Source: Ustilago trichophora (Eukaryota > Basidiomycota > Ustilaginomycetes > Ustilaginales > Ustilaginaceae). From it: a DNA stretch of 64,000 nucleotides. The stretch's first letter is position 1; every line of letters starts with the position of its first letter. The translations under genes and the position numbers were made by a program. Under the pieces are notes generated by a model. That model worked only from the letters and a program-made list of their open reading frames with translations, was not told the origin of the DNA and ran no database searches. The stretch is taken from the NCBI GenBank assembly GCA_900323505.1, contig OOIN01000033.1:372001-436000 (forward strand). Direction: 5' to 3'. Of the stretch, positions 31,938-44,696 are shown piece by piece.

Positions 31938-33758
31938 TGCTGCTTCCTAAGCCCATTCTGCAGCAGATCAAGATTGACCATCAAATTCTGCTCAACTTTC
32001 AACCCTCTGATACTGCATCATGCAGCCGTGAGGCATTGACCATCAAGCTTTGCTCAACTTTGCATCCTCTGATACTGCATCATGCAGCCGTGAGGCATTG
32101 ACCATCAAGCTTTGCTCAACTTTGCATCCTCCGATACTGCATCATGCAGCCATGAGGTATTGACCATCAAGCATTCCTCACCTTTGCATCCTCTGATGCT
32201 GCATCATGCAGCCATGAGGTATTGACCATCAAGCATTCCTCACCTTTGCATCCTCCGATACTGCATCATGCAGCCGTGAGGCATTGGCCATCAAGCTTTG
32301 CTCAACTTTGCATCCTCTGATGCTGCATCATGCAGCCGTGAGGCATTGACCATCAAGCTTTGCTCAACTTTGCATGCTCCAATACTGTTTCATGCAGCGG
32401 TAAAGCTTACACATGATTCTATTTTTGAGCTGTTAGTAGCAACAAACAGCACCCACAAAAGGAGGTTGGTTGCTGCTTCCCAAGCCCATTCTGCAGCAGA
32501 TCAAGATTGACCATCAAGCTTTGCTCAATTTTCAACCCTCTGATGCTGCATCATGCAGCCATGAGGCATTGACCATCAACTTTTGCTCAATTTTCAACCC
32601 TCTGATGCTGCATCATGCAGCGGTAAAGCATTGACCATTAAGTTTTGCTCAACTTTGCATCCTCTGATACTGCATCATGCAGCCGTGAGGCATTGACCAT
32701 CAAGCTTTGCTCAACTTTGCATCCTCCAATACTGCATCATGCAGCCGTGAGGCATTGGCCATCAAGCTTTGCTCAATTTTGCATCCTCCAATACTGCATC
32801 ATGCAGCCGTGAGGCATTGACCATCAAGCTTTGCTCACCTTTGCACCCTCCGATACTGCATGATGCAGCAGTAAAGCTTACACATGATTCTATTTTTGAG
32901 CTGTTAGCAGCAACAAACAGCACCCACAAAAGGAGGTTGGTTGCTGCTTCCCAAGCCCATTCTGCAGCAGATCAAGATTGACCATTAAGTTTTGCTCAAT
33001 TTTCAACCCTCTGATGCTGCATCATGCAGCCGTGAGGTATTGACCATCAAGCTTTGCTCAATTTTGCATCCTCTGATGCTGTATCATGCAGCGGTAAAGC
33101 ATTGGCCATCAAGCTTTGCTCAACTTTGCATCCTCCAATACTGTATGTATCATGCAGCAGTAAAACATTGGCCATCAAGCTTTGCTCAACTTTGCATCCT
33201 CCAATACTGCATCATGCAGCCGTGAGGCATTGACCATCAAGCTTTGCTCAACTTTGCATCCTCCAATACTGCATCATGCAGCCGTGAGGCATTGACCATC
33301 AAGCTTTGCTCAATTTTGAATCCTCTGATGCTGCATCATGCAGCAGATCAAGATTGACCATTAAGCTTTGCTCAACTTTGCATCCTCCAATACTGCATCA
33401 TGCAGCCGTGAGGTATTGACCATCAAGCTTTGCTCACCTTTGCATCCTCTGATGCTGCATCATGCAGCCGTGAGGTATTGACCATCAAGCTTTGCTCACC
33501 TTTGCACCCTCCGATACTGCATGATGCAGCAGTAAAGCTTACACATGATTCTATTTTTGAGCTGTTAGCAGCAACAAACAGCACCCACAAAAGGAGGTTG
33601 GTTGCTGCTTCCTAAGCCCATTCTGCAGCAGATCAAGATTGACCATCAAGCTTTGCTCAATTTTGCATCCTCTGATGCTGCATCATGCAGTGGTAAAGCT
33701 GACACATGATTCTATTTTTGAGCTGTTAGCAGCAACAAACCGCATCCACAAAAGAGGG
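31938..33758. repeat. Satellite: 62-bp units with higher-order 115-bp spacer
   Basis: Tandem array of roughly twenty units of about 62 bp, with consensus words ATTGACCATCAAGCTTTGCT, CAACTTTGCATCCTC and the perfect 6+1+6 inverted repeat CTGCATCATGCAG. At intervals a second block of about 115 bp interrupts it (ACACATGATTCTATTTTTGA to CTGCAGCAGATCAAGATTG), seen at about 32400-32512, 32871-32983 and 33532-33652, with partial copies at both ends (31938-31981, 33697-33757). This makes a higher-order pattern. The unit is not a multiple of three and the ORFs through it are repeat artefacts. Confidence 0.95.
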
Positions 33759-34158
33759 ATTTTTTTTTTTTTTTTACACCTTTTTCCAATCAAGACCGAC
33801 AGAGTCACGCCTTGTGCTTGGTTAAATTGCAGCTTTTTGGAGACAGCATGCGCTCTTCAACAGCCCTGCTGTGTTGACCAACACACCACCCCCTTTCAAA
33901 ACCAACATCCTTGCACCAACTTATTTTGAAGATATGAGGATTGAGGCTCATGATGGCAAAGATCCATCCTTCACTGATCCCTGGAGAATCTCACAAACAA
34001 CATGCCCAACTGTTGGTCTGGTGTTTCGAACAATTTTCAAGTCTGTCAGTTTTGAATGGAAAAAGGTGTAATTTGAATTGGTTGCAAGAAAAAGAAAGAC
34101 AAAAAAAGTATGAAACGAAAGCCTACTGCCAATAACCCTTGCCCATATCTCACTCGAT
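33759..34158. other. Intergenic between satellite and STT4
   Basis: Starts with a T-tract (33761-33775). No gene recognised; it includes the STT4 3' flank. Confidence 0.5.
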
Positions 34159-37100
34159 TTAACGAGCAAAAGGAATATCGTTTGTCACCTCCTGCAATTT
34201 ATCATACAACACTGCCCTCCTATTACCATACGCATCCTTAACCAACCATTGTGCATGTTGAGCCGCCTCCCTCTCTGTCAATTCGGGTTTAAACCTATCT
34301 CTCAACCTATCAATTGTCGGCATACCTTTAAAACTCGGCAAATCCGTCCCCAACATCAACTTGCACGTATCCACAATTTCATCACAAAACGGCCTAGCAG
34401 CCAAAAACGCCTTTACCACCAACTCTTCAAACATCCTAAATCCTTGACTATTAGGTCCCCCCATAACATCAATCATCTCGTGACTTAACTTGAAAGAATA
34501 AGGTTCGAACCGCATTCCACCAGGACCAATATCGAAAAGAAAACCGAAATCAATATGAACCAAATGACCATCACCATCAATCATCATATTTCCATTATGA
34601 CGATCTCGAATTTGAAGAATATGACAAACCACCGAATAGGCCGCCATGGATTGAATAAAGTTGATCCTAGCTTTTTGAAACGCAATCGAATCCGGATTTC
34701 CATACTTTCCAATGAAAAACGTAAGAAGATGATTGATCTTGGCCCGTCCCATCTCGTCTCGAGAAGTTGCATTAGGAACAACGTCGATAACTCCACATCC
34801 AGGTCCCGTAGCAGTAACTCGATAAGGGTTGAGGTAGAGATCGATACCAACAGTGGTATAAACGTTCTTAAACATGGCAATCACCTGCAACGCAAGAACG
34901 TCTTGTCGACAATCATCTCCAACCTTGAAAATCGCCGCCTGCCAAACATCAACTCCCGTCTTCTTGACCGGTGTATTCTCATCCCCCTCATCTCCCGGTT
35001 TGACAATCTCTCGATGCACCTTGAACGTGGCCATAAACGGAGCCTTGGCATGACTCTGCAACGGGCGTCCAGACTTGCGATCCAAATCCACCACTACTCC
35101 ATCCGCATTCGAAGGCAGATAAACTCCCGGATCCACTTTAATCTTTGCCATCTCCTCGTCGATCTTGGCCTTCTTCTCCGGCTTACTCTTCTTGATAAAC
35201 GGCTTAAGTTTACCAGAGATCGAAGTGACTTCGTTGAAGAATCCAAACTCTCTCTCGTAGAAATCCTGCGCTTCACCCGAAAGCGCATTGACAATGTTGT
35301 CCACCATTCGATCCAAAGTAGGCTTCATCGGATCTTCCTCTTCCGCATTGTCATCCTTGTAACTGTTGGCCTTCATGTTCCAGATAATCTGATGGCAAAA
35401 GAGTTGCGAGATCTTGGAAGTTTCAAAGATAAACTGTTCCACGTAGCCGTATTCGTCGGTGCGAAGGGCTTGCACCACCTGCGGAACGTAGAAAAAGGTG
35501 AGTTCGACAGGATGCTGCTCGAGAGACCGCATGGCGTATTGAAGGAGTAGAGGGTGGTTTTCGTACTCGGGTTGGAAAAGGTCGATCGCTTCAACGGGGG
35601 ACACAGGGGCCCAGTAGGAGAGCCAGCGCAGATCCGAGGATTCCTTCTTGGCAAGATGCAGATGGTCCTCGAGGAGGTATTTGAGCGAGGCTGGATTGTC
35701 GACGGTTTTGTAGGGCTGGCCGCGGATCAATCGGCCAAGGGAAGAGCGCAAAGCTTTAGATTGAGGGAAGCGCGAACCGAGCTGGACGGCAATCACGGGG
35801 GAGATGCGCCAGGCAGATTCAACAAAGCTGCCCCAGTTGGCTTCGGTGATAGTCTTGCTCAGCGAGCCAACAAAGTCAGATCCACGGCTGGCAGTATTGA
35901 GCGGGTTGGCCCAGACCGACAGACGAGAGTACTCGTTCTCCACCAGCAACTGCAAGAGCCGCTTCTTCTCGTCAAAGCTCTTGATCGCTTCCTGAAGCGT
36001 CAGACCGCCTGGCATGCGTACGGCGCTCAGAGTGGGTGGGAAACTCGTCACGTGCTGATCGGCCCTGACCACATCCCTCGAGAGCAGATCCAGCGTCTCC
36101 TGCAACACCTGCATGTCAGCGCTCAGCTGGAGACGGTTACCGCCGAACGACCACTGCGGGCTGCTTGCAAACCAGCCATAGCCCAGCTTGTACAGCGCCT
36201 CACGCAAGTGGTGCTCCACCAGACCTTCGAGCTGCGAAGTCTGAATGAGGCGGAATCCAAAGTTGAGCAGAGTGAATCTGGCCTCTCGTGCCAGAGGGTG
36301 GGTGCTCATGCGTTCGACCGCGGCACCCGAGTGCTGCAACAGTCGGACGAGGGAGAGCACCATGGTCGGGTCTCTGTATCGGAAGGCCTGGAAACGGCTC
36401 GAGATGAGATGGATCAAGGTGAGATGGGGGGTGAAAAGACGAGTTGCCTGTTCCTGCTCTGCGGTGACCTCTTCGCGGTTGAAGGCGCCCATTTCAGTCT
36501 TGCGCAAAAAGGGGTGCTTCGTCGTGAGGTTGGGCGAAAAGATGCCCTTGCGAGCTTTGGCAGTCGTAGCCCAGCCAATGGTGAGCTCGACCATGATCTT
36601 GGTCTCCACTTCGGGGCGTGCGCCGATGACCCAGGTCCACACTTGGCATGCGGTCGAGATGGCCTCGGGCGTGAAAACGAGGAAGGGGATCGAAACGATA
36701 AAGTGCAGCAGCTCATAGTCTGGTTCTGGCAGAGCAACGACAAGAGCTGCGGTACGGTAAAGCAGACGACGCAGCTCGGCGAAGGGAAGCACTTTGCGCC
36801 TGGAACCGACATCGCTGGAAAGAGCGGCGAGCTGCTGACGGCACTCTGCGACGCTCGAAGGTGACATGGTGTTGGTCGGATCCTTGGAGAGTTCCACCAG
36901 ACCCTTGGTCAGTGCGAGATGAATACCGGTCATCTCGCCCAAGTAGGTGCTCTTGGCCGACAGCTCGCCGATGAATGAGCTGCTGGCGTCCGATCGCCAT
37001 CCACCGAGCGAAGGCAGCAGACGCTCCTTGCGAGCAGACACGGGCATGCTGCGGGCGTACTCGAGCGCCACACTCTTACCCAACTCGCTGCGGTCGGGCA

Positions 37101-40100
37101 GCATCGAGTCGTCAAATGTACCCAAGTATCGCTCGAGAATACCCTGCAGCTCCAGAGGAGCCAGGTTCATGATCAATGAGAGATATTCGCGTGACTTGGT
37201 GAGGAACTGCGAAAGGATCTCGTTCCTCTGCGTGTACGAGTCCGAGAGGTCAAACGAGATGTTGGCGCGCTCCGACACATAGTTGTAAGTGGGTGCAAAC
37301 TCGTCCTTGAACTCGTCCTCGCAGCCATCGCGGAGAAGAGTCAGGATCTCGAGCATGGTCGTCACCACATCCTGATCGCACAGCAGCGAAGGCAGAGCAT
37401 AGATGAGCTTGTTCAAGATACTCTGCGAGACTTGGCGCACCTTGGCAACTCGGTGACAGCATCCGAGCATGAGGTTCTTGACCTCGTTGGCAACGCGTGG
37501 GTCGAGCGAATGCTTGTTGACCTGAAGTCCGAGATCGCGGATGAAAAAGTCGATGACCTTGTCGGCGATCGCCTGCATAGCACCGACAAGGGCGCTGTTG
37601 TTGAGCCCTTCATTGGTAAAGTAGGAGAGCACCATGGAAGGTCGGCCCATGCGGCTGCGGAGACACTCGAGATCATAGATCGTGGAGAGGAAGGTGACCT
37701 GGGCATAGCTGAACGAGCGAATGTCCGAGGCATGGGTGGGGATGACGGCACTCAAGGCCTTGCGCTGCGAGTCCAGCGTCTGGTTGGAGAACTCGCGCTT
37801 GAGGACCGAGTTGTACTCGAGATCGCTCTCGAGGTAGTTGTGCGCCGTCTCGGGCACCAGCGTGGGCGTCTTGAGCGAGATGGAGCTGAGCGACCTTCCA
37901 ACGATCTCGGCCTGAGCTTCGGCAGCCGTGTTAGGGCGCGAAGCGGCACTACCGTCAGCAGCAATGTTGTTGCGGATGTTGGAGGGGGACGCATAGCCGA
38001 AGAGGACGGACAGGAACCACATGTTGCGGAAGAGTGAGACCATCTCGGTAGTAGGCTGCACCTCGGGGTGGATGTCCCTGTGTTCGAGGACAGCAGCGAT
38101 GGCAGGGAGGAGCGTGGCCAAATCTGTGTTGAGCTCGGCAAGCTCCTCTGCGCTGGCCTTGCTGGAAGAAGCGACGGTCTGAAGCTGCATGCCCTTTTCA
38201 GCAAAGAGCTGGAGGAGCTCGATGAGGAAGATCTCCTTGCGGCCACCGGAAGCCTCGTTCTCGTCCGACGAGGACGAGTCTCGCTCGTCGCGCTCCTCGA
38301 GACGACCGAGACCACGAGCCAGCTTGAGTTGAGCCGATTCGACAGCCACAGCAGCACGGCGGTTGGCACCACCGGTGAGCGCACTCCTCGAGACAGCCGA
38401 GAGAGCTCGAACCACGTCGACGTAAGCGCTTCGAGGACCAGCCAGGGCCAGAGGCACGATGTTGTCGAGGATGGCAGCTTCAGCAGACACGTCGGCGTTG
38501 CGAAGACGCTGGAGCAACATGGAAATGGTGAGCGCAGTGACGTCGGGCTTGTCTACCTCGAGGGCAAGGCGCGAGATGACGGTGATGGTGCTTAGGTTGA
38601 TAAGCCTTCTCTGGTCTTCAGAGCGGACCGAGATGTTGGCCTGCGATCCAGAGAGAGGAATACCGTTGACCTGGTCGCGAGCCGTGATGGCGCGCGAGGC
38701 ACCACTGCGAACGGAGACACCACTGCCAGCGACACCACCAACACCGAGACCACCCGGAGTGTCTCTGCCAAGATAGTTGAGCAGGTTGTACATGGTCGAG
38801 ACGACGAGGTCGTCACCAGGAGCGATGGTGACGCACGAAGCGAGACAACGAGCTGCGGCCAGCAGGACGGGGGAGCTGACACCTCGAGCGTTGGGGAGGA
38901 AGATGGGAATGGGTGAAGTGACAAAGTGACGAAGCACGCGGGTCATAGGCAGGGCCAATGCATTGTTGTTGCGTACGAGCACGCCGACGCTCTGGAGAGC
39001 TGCGCCCTGGACACGGGGGTCAAAGATGGGTGCGCTCTCGCTGAGAAGCGAGCGGATACGGACAAAGACGTTGTTGTCGATGTTGGCACCGCCGGCCAAG
39101 CTGCGACCGACCGAGCAGAGAGCGGAGAGCTTGAGACTCTCGGCGAGGATTTCGGGCACGTGAAGCTCGGGCAAGACCTCGACGCTCTTGAGGCCTTCGC
39201 TGAGGAGGAAGCGCTGCACATCGTGGAAGCTCTTGTTGCTGGCGCGGAGAACAGCGTAGAGAGTCTCGTCGAGGTCGTGGAGAGAGTTCTTGGCGCTGTG
39301 GTTGGACGTGACATCACCAAAGGCAGCCGACTTGTCCGTGCCTCCGAGAAGAGGGATCGAGGAGAGGAGATTGGCATTTCCGTTGGCCTGCTGGGCAGAA
39401 GCGTTGACAACACCATTGGCGGGGCGCTTGGCAGCCGTGGCGGTGGGAGCTGTCTTGGTAAAGTCGGGCTCGATCGAGAAGCGGAGGAGCGCATCCCATG
39501 CCTTTTTGGTGGCGCCAGGGGCGAGGATGGCACGGCTTTGGTGATGCTCGGTATCGTCGTTGGTAGGCTCCGAGTCGAGGTCGAAGCGGTCTGCCTGGGA
39601 CTGACGGCTGGCATCCTTGCGGTTGAGGTCGAGGCCAAGCTTTTGGGAATCGGAGTGATCCTTGTTGGGAGGGAGAGCATTGACGGCGAGGGCCTGGGCG
39701 AGGATCGTCTCGAGGATGTCGATGGAGGACAGCAGGATATAGTGACCCGAGAGAGGGACACCAGCGAGGCGGTACCTAGCGAGGAAAGAGATGCGGTAGT
39801 CCTGAGCATCTTGAGCCAAAGGACCGCTGTCTGCAAAAGTGAAGCCACCATCGGGACCAATAAGGTCGGCATCCTCGTCTTCGTCACCAGAGAAAAAGGT
39901 GTCGACGCTGGCCTCGGACTGATCATCGGTGGGCCTGACGGTGGCAATTTTAGGAGTTCGCCTGGTAGCGCGGCCAGCCTGCTGCCGGATGATGCTCTGG
40001 TCGTCGAGGAGCAAAAGAGCCTCATTGAGCCTCCTGACGGTCTGAGTGGAGGTGACGATGGGGTTGAGGACATCGGCGAGGCGGGCAAACTCGTTGAGCT

Positions 40101-40686
40101 TCCAACTGAAAGAGGTGGAGGCAATGGCACGGTAGAGACCGTTGAAGAGGGGAGCGAGCTTGACGACGACGGTGTGAGCATCGCCAGAAGTGGCTCCGAG
40201 CGCATCGCTGAGCTTGGAAGCAAAGTCCAAGATGGCACTGACGCATCGAGCACGGTGGTGAGGAGCGTTGATCGAGACGTGCAAGAAGCTCGAGACGAGG
40301 GCGTAGGCGAGCTGGTCGGGGAGCGGATGCTTGGACCAGCTCATCTTCTGGTCAAAGTCGACGAGGGTGAGTTGTCGGAGCAGTTGCTCGAGATCATCGA
40401 GGACGGGGACGAGATGCTCATCGTTGTTGATGTCGATGGTGTTGTCGACGGATCGCGAGGCCGAGGAGATGGACGATGCGAAGAGAGCAAGACTGATCTG
40501 AGTCCTAGCAGCCGAGGCGGAAAGGAAGAGCTTGGAGCCAGTGGTGACCTTGCTGGTGGTGGCCGACTGAGCAAAGAGCGAGCGGACGTGAGAGCGGGCC
40601 GAGGGGACGTTGGCAATGTCGTCGGCGAGGTTGAGAGCCAAGCCGTCGAGGATGAGCTGGTGGGTGGGCAGATCGAGGCTGTCCAT
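34159..40686 (-). CDS. STT4: Phosphatidylinositol 4-kinase III alpha (Stt4)
   Basis: A 2175-aa intronless ORF. The N-terminal two thirds is a helical solenoid; a lipid-kinase accessory (PIK helical) domain precedes the catalytic domain at the C terminus. Kinase marks are the ATP-site region with GDDCRQDVLALQVIAMF, the catalytic loop DRHNGN (D2028) and the DFG of HIDFGFLFD (D2046), all intact, followed by the terminal GLKxLMLGTDLP-like region. It makes PI4P at the plasma membrane with the Efr3/Ypp1 adaptors, feeding PI(4,5)P2, wall integrity and actin signalling. Length fits fungal members (about 1900-2100). The last 900 or so coding bases are visibly more AT-rich than the rest, next to the satellite; the protein there is still conserved. 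Long open frames on the opposite strand (for example 38926-40704) are shadows. Confidence 0.95.
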   Translation of the reverse strand: MDSLDLPTHQLILDGLALNLADDIANVPSARSHVRSLFAQSATTSKVTTGSKLFLSASAARTQISLALFASSISSASRSVDNTIDINNDEHLVPVLDDLEQLLRQLTLVDFDQKMSWSKHPLPDQLAYALVSSFLHVSINAPHHRARCVSAILDFASKLSDALGATSGDAHTVVVKLAPLFNGLYRAIASTSFSWKLNEFARLADVLNPIVTSTQTVRRLNEALLLLDDQSIIRQQAGRATRRTPKIATVRPTDDQSEASVDTFFSGDEDEDADLIGPDGGFTFADSGPLAQDAQDYRISFLARYRLAGVPLSGHYILLSSIDILETILAQALAVNALPPNKDHSDSQKLGLDLNRKDASRQSQADRFDLDSEPTNDDTEHHQSRAILAPGATKKAWDALLRFSIEPDFTKTAPTATAAKRPANGVVNASAQQANGNANLLSSIPLLGGTDKSAAFGDVTSNHSAKNSLHDLDETLYAVLRASNKSFHDVQRFLLSEGLKSVEVLPELHVPEILAESLKLSALCSVGRSLAGGANIDNNVFVRIRSLLSESAPIFDPRVQGAALQSVGVLVRNNNALALPMTRVLRHFVTSPIPIFLPNARGVSSPVLLAAARCLASCVTIAPGDDLVVSTMYNLLNYLGRDTPGGLGVGGVAGSGVSVRSGASRAITARDQVNGIPLSGSQANISVRSEDQRRLINLSTITVISRLALEVDKPDVTALTISMLLQRLRNADVSAEAAILDNIVPLALAGPRSAYVDVVRALSAVSRSALTGGANRRAAVAVESAQLKLARGLGRLEERDERDSSSSDENEASGGRKEIFLIELLQLFAEKGMQLQTVASSSKASAEELAELNTDLATLLPAIAAVLEHRDIHPEVQPTTEMVSLFRNMWFLSVLFGYASPSNIRNNIAADGSAASRPNTAAEAQAEIVGRSLSSISLKTPTLVPETAHNYLESDLEYNSVLKREFSNQTLDSQRKALSAVIPTHASDIRSFSYAQVTFLSTIYDLECLRSRMGRPSMVLSYFTNEGLNNSALVGAMQAIADKVIDFFIRDLGLQVNKHSLDPRVANEVKNLMLGCCHRVAKVRQVSQSILNKLIYALPSLLCDQDVVTTMLEILTLLRDGCEDEFKDEFAPTYNYVSERANISFDLSDSYTQRNEILSQFLTKSREYLSLIMNLAPLELQGILERYLGTFDDSMLPDRSELGKSVALEYARSMPVSARKERLLPSLGGWRSDASSSFIGELSAKSTYLGEMTGIHLALTKGLVELSKDPTNTMSPSSVAECRQQLAALSSDVGSRRKVLPFAELRRLLYRTAALVVALPEPDYELLHFIVSIPFLVFTPEAISTACQVWTWVIGARPEVETKIMVELTIGWATTAKARKGIFSPNLTTKHPFLRKTEMGAFNREEVTAEQEQATRLFTPHLTLIHLISSRFQAFRYRDPTMVLSLVRLLQHSGAAVERMSTHPLAREARFTLLNFGFRLIQTSQLEGLVEHHLREALYKLGYGWFASSPQWSFGGNRLQLSADMQVLQETLDLLSRDVVRADQHVTSFPPTLSAVRMPGGLTLQEAIKSFDEKKRLLQLLVENEYSRLSVWANPLNTASRGSDFVGSLSKTITEANWGSFVESAWRISPVIAVQLGSRFPQSKALRSSLGRLIRGQPYKTVDNPASLKYLLEDHLHLAKKESSDLRWLSYWAPVSPVEAIDLFQPEYENHPLLLQYAMRSLEQHPVELTFFYVPQVVQALRTDEYGYVEQFIFETSKISQLFCHQIIWNMKANSYKDDNAEEEDPMKPTLDRMVDNIVNALSGEAQDFYEREFGFFNEVTSISGKLKPFIKKSKPEKKAKIDEEMAKIKVDPGVYLPSNADGVVVDLDRKSGRPLQSHAKAPFMATFKVHREIVKPGDEGDENTPVKKTGVDVWQAAIFKVGDDCRQDVLALQVIAMFKNVYTTVGIDLYLNPYRVTATGPGCGVIDVVPNATSRDEMGRAKINHLLTFFIGKYGNPDSIAFQKARINFIQSMAAYSVVCHILQIRDRHNGNMMIDGDGHLVHIDFGFLFDIGPGGMRFEPYSFKLSHEMIDVMGGPNSQGFRMFEELVVKAFLAARPFCDEIVDTCKLMLGTDLPSFKGMPTIDRLRDRFKPELTEREAAQHAQWLVKDAYGNRRAVLYDKLQEVTNDIPFAR

Positions 40687-41383
40687 GGTGGTGTACCTGG
40701 ATGACTATCCGGTGCGATGAATGAAGTGAATGTAGATCGTATCAGTTGACTGTTGATGATATATATAAAGTGGTGAATGGAGGAGGAGAAAGAGAAGGAC
40801 GAGATGTGTGAGCTGAGTGCGGGGAGAGTGCGTTTGTGGAGAAAAGAAAGCAGGCACATGCTCAGTGTCACAGCGGATGCTAAAAATCTCAAGAAATGTC
40901 AGAATGTGTGTGTGTGTGTGTGTGTGAAAGCGATGTGGTTGAATTTCCCCATGTTGGTGATTTTGACGCCCAGCTCTGACGCTCTCCCTCTGACTTTCTC
41001 CCTCTGAGCCATCTCCCTCTGTACCATTCAGCGGCTGCCGCACAAGCCTTCAAGACACACTCGCCTGCATTCAGAAGAAAGCTTTTTCAAAGAAACACAC
41101 AGAGAGAGAGAGAAGCACAGATCCGCCCCATCGTAGCCAACCTTGATAATAAAGTAGGTGACACGAATCATGGAATTGGGCTCTAAGACTGAATAAGATA
41201 CTGCTCCACCAACCTTATGAGAGAGTGTGTGTGAATGTGTGCTGTATGGTGGGGTAAGCAACAAAGAAGAACTATTTACACATTGCAAGGCGCCCAAGCC
41301 ACGGCTACCTCGCTGCCCCGAAATGATTGTGTCGTCCAGCTGGATCGCACGCAGTTGAGGGGAGCTTGGCAAAGAGTCTCGAA
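40687..41383. other. Intergenic STT4 / YPT6
   Basis: Upstream region of STT4 and 3' flank of YPT6. It contains a short GT dinucleotide run (about 40904-40926). No gene recognised. Confidence 0.5.
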
Positions 41384-42480
<1,097 letters not shown>

Positions 42481-43490
42481 GTTGGCGTGTAATTATGGTC
42501 ACTGGAAGAAGAAGATGATGAATCTGGCCGCTGTTGCGATTCTTGTGCTGATTCGTGTTGTGTAGACGGCAGAGTGCTGAATGCGTCTCTAAGAATGAGT
42601 CGAGAAGCGGACGTGCGGTTGGATGTGTAGTTCCTCGCTGAACTTGGAAAAGAGAGCGAGTGCCGTCAACGGAGGGTCAACGTGTGGAGGCGCAGTATAT
42701 TACTTGTCTGTAGCTGTAATGAATGTTGGAATGTCAAGTAGAAGCAAGGATGGATGATGGAAGAAGAAGGAAAAGAAGAAGAAGGAGAGGTAACGATTGA
42801 GAAAGTGTCAATTGAGAGAGAGAGAGGGAGTGTGTGTGTGTGTGTGTGCTGCAAGTCTCACCCGCGTGCGTCTGTCTCTCGGATGGCCCGCACTCCGTCA
42901 TGCATTCATTCCACCTGTCCAATTTCAAGGCAACCACACTTTTCGCACGAACAATTTTAGCTCTTTAGCTCCCACCTACACATTCGGTCTAACAAGCTCA
43001 CCCCAAAATCATCAAGCTTCGTTGGCTTCAAGAAAAGAATCGAGCCGTCGTGGATCGGGACCGTGGGCTGCATCCCGAAGATCAGATGCGACACTTTTAG
43101 ATGCAAGACCAATTCCTCTTGTTCCGTTTCCGCACACCTCCGCCCCTTCCATGCTCTTGACCGGACATTTTTACGCCAACCAGACACAGAACAAATGGCA
43201 GAAAGAAACGCAAACAAGAAACAGAGATGTGCAGCACATGGACAGTATATAGAGGATCAATTTACAACTTCTGAAGAAACCGGGTGGGGGGTTACAAAGT
43301 GAGAGAGGGAGATTGCGCTTGTCGGAGAAGCTTACTTTCGAGCAACGTTTGTTCTAGCAACCTGCCAGAGTGAAATTGGCTGCCATCAATCGTAGCGATG
43401 CTGAAGCCAACTGTCAAGCTTGAACGACGTGGCGGGCTCTAGGCGAGAAAGGGGGAAGAAAGCCAAAAAAAAATAAAACCTGGCGGATTT
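42481..43490. other. Intergenic YPT6 / PDB1
   Basis: No gene recognised. A GT run lies at about 42830-42848. Short ORFs on both strands show no family similarity. Confidence 0.5.
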
Positions 43491-44696
43491 TTACTTGTAG
43501 AGAGCACGCTTGGCAGCACGAACGACGATGGCAGTGTCGGGGAACGAGAGCTTCTCGAGGTTCTGAGCGTATGGAGTGGGGACGGCGGCACCGGTGACAC
43601 GCTCAACGGGAGCGTCGAGGTGGTCAAAGGCAAAGTCGTTGACGGTGGCAGCGATCTCGGCACCGACTGAGAACTGGGGGAAGCCGCTCTCGACGGTAAC
43701 GATGCGGTTGGTCTTCTTGACCGAGTCAATGATGGTGTCGACGTCCATGGGAGCGATGGTGCGGAGGTTGATGACCTCGGCCTCGACGCCTTCCTCCTTC
43801 TTGAGGATCTCGGCGGCCTCCATGGCGTAGTTCATGCCGATCGAGTGGGAGACGATGGTGATGTCCTTGCCTGGACGCTCGATCTTGGCCTTTCCGATGG
43901 GGATGGTAAAGTCATCCGAGAGAGCCTCCTGGGAGATCTGGAATGACTGACCGTAAAGGATCTCGTTTTCGAGGAAGACGACCGGGTTGGGGTCACGAAT
44001 GGCCGACTTGAGAAGACCACGGCAGTCCTCAGCAGACCAGGGGGAGATGGTCTTGAGACCAGGGATCTGACCGTACCAAGCGGCGAAATCCTGCGAGTGC
44101 TGGGCACCGACACCGGCAGCAGCACCGTTGGGACCACGGAAGACGATGGGGCAAGGCACGTTACCACCAGACATGTAGTAGGTCTTGGCACCCGAGTTGA
44201 TGATCTGGTCAATGGCCTGCATAGCAAAGTTGAACGTCATGAACTCGCAGATGGGACGAAGACCGGACAAGGCAGCACCGACGGCGAGACCGGCGAATCC
44301 AGACTCGGTGATGGGGGTGTCGATGACACGCTTCTCGCCAAACTTGTCGAGGAGACCACGGGTGATCTTGTAGGCACCGTTGTAACGAGCGACCTCTTCA
44401 CCGAGGATAAAGACCTTGTCATCGCGAAGCATCTCCTCCTCCATGGCCGAGTTCAATGCATCTCGGACGGTGATTTCCTGGGGCTTGCCATCGGTAGAGG
44501 CGTTGCGGGAGGAGGAAGGGATGAAGGCGGTGAGTGCGGCAGGGTTAGTAGTGAGGCGGGAGGAGCTGGCGACGGGCGACTTTTCGAGCAAACGAGAAGG
44601 CTGCTTGGCGGCGGCCGAGGTGGAGAGCGAACGGAGACCGGAACGGTTGGCGTTAACGCGGGCCAAGGAGGCGAAAGCGGAACGAGCGGCAGCCAT
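43491..44696 (-). CDS. PDB1: Pyruvate dehydrogenase E1 subunit beta
   Basis: A 401-aa intronless ORF. An N-terminal mitochondrial presequence (about residues 1-45, rich in Arg, Ser and Ala) is followed by the E1-beta domain: [37 protein letters not shown], the cofactor-pocket region [17 protein letters not shown] and [18 protein letters not shown]. The C-terminal transketolase domain ends with [17 protein letters not shown]. With E1-alpha it forms the thiamine-diphosphate decarboxylase of the mitochondrial pyruvate dehydrogenase complex that yields acetyl-CoA. The mature length fits the family. Stop codon TAG-type at 43491; nothing unusual. Confidence 0.96.
   Translation of the reverse strand: MAAARSAFASLARVNANRSGLRSLSTSAAAKQPSRLLEKSPVASSSRLTTNPAALTAFIPSSSRNASTDGKPQEITVRDALNSAMEEEMLRDDKVFILGEEVARYNGAYKITRGLLDKFGEKRVIDTPITESGFAGLAVGAALSGLRPICEFMTFNFAMQAIDQIINSGAKTYYMSGGNVPCPIVFRGPNGAAAGVGAQHSQDFAAWYGQIPGLKTISPWSAEDCRGLLKSAIRDPNPVVFLENEILYGQSFQISQEALSDDFTIPIGKAKIERPGKDITIVSHSIGMNYAMEAAEILKKEEGVEAEVINLRTIAPMDVDTIIDSVKKTNRIVTVESGFPQFSVGAEIAATVNDFAFDHLDAPVERVTGAAVPTPYAQNLEKLSFPDTAIVVRAAKRALYK

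Noticed and set aside
31938..33758. Regularly spaced repeats as a CRISPR array
   Set aside because: Units are contiguous with no unique spacers, and the genome is eukaryotic.
31737..33929. Several ORFs through the satellite
   Set aside because: Repeat-derived peptides; the 62-bp unit is not a multiple of three and the frames cycle.
38926..40704. 592-aa open frame on the plus strand, antisense to STT4
   Set aside because: Shadow of the highly codon-biased STT4 coding strand; composition is Glu/Val/Gly-rich with no domain.
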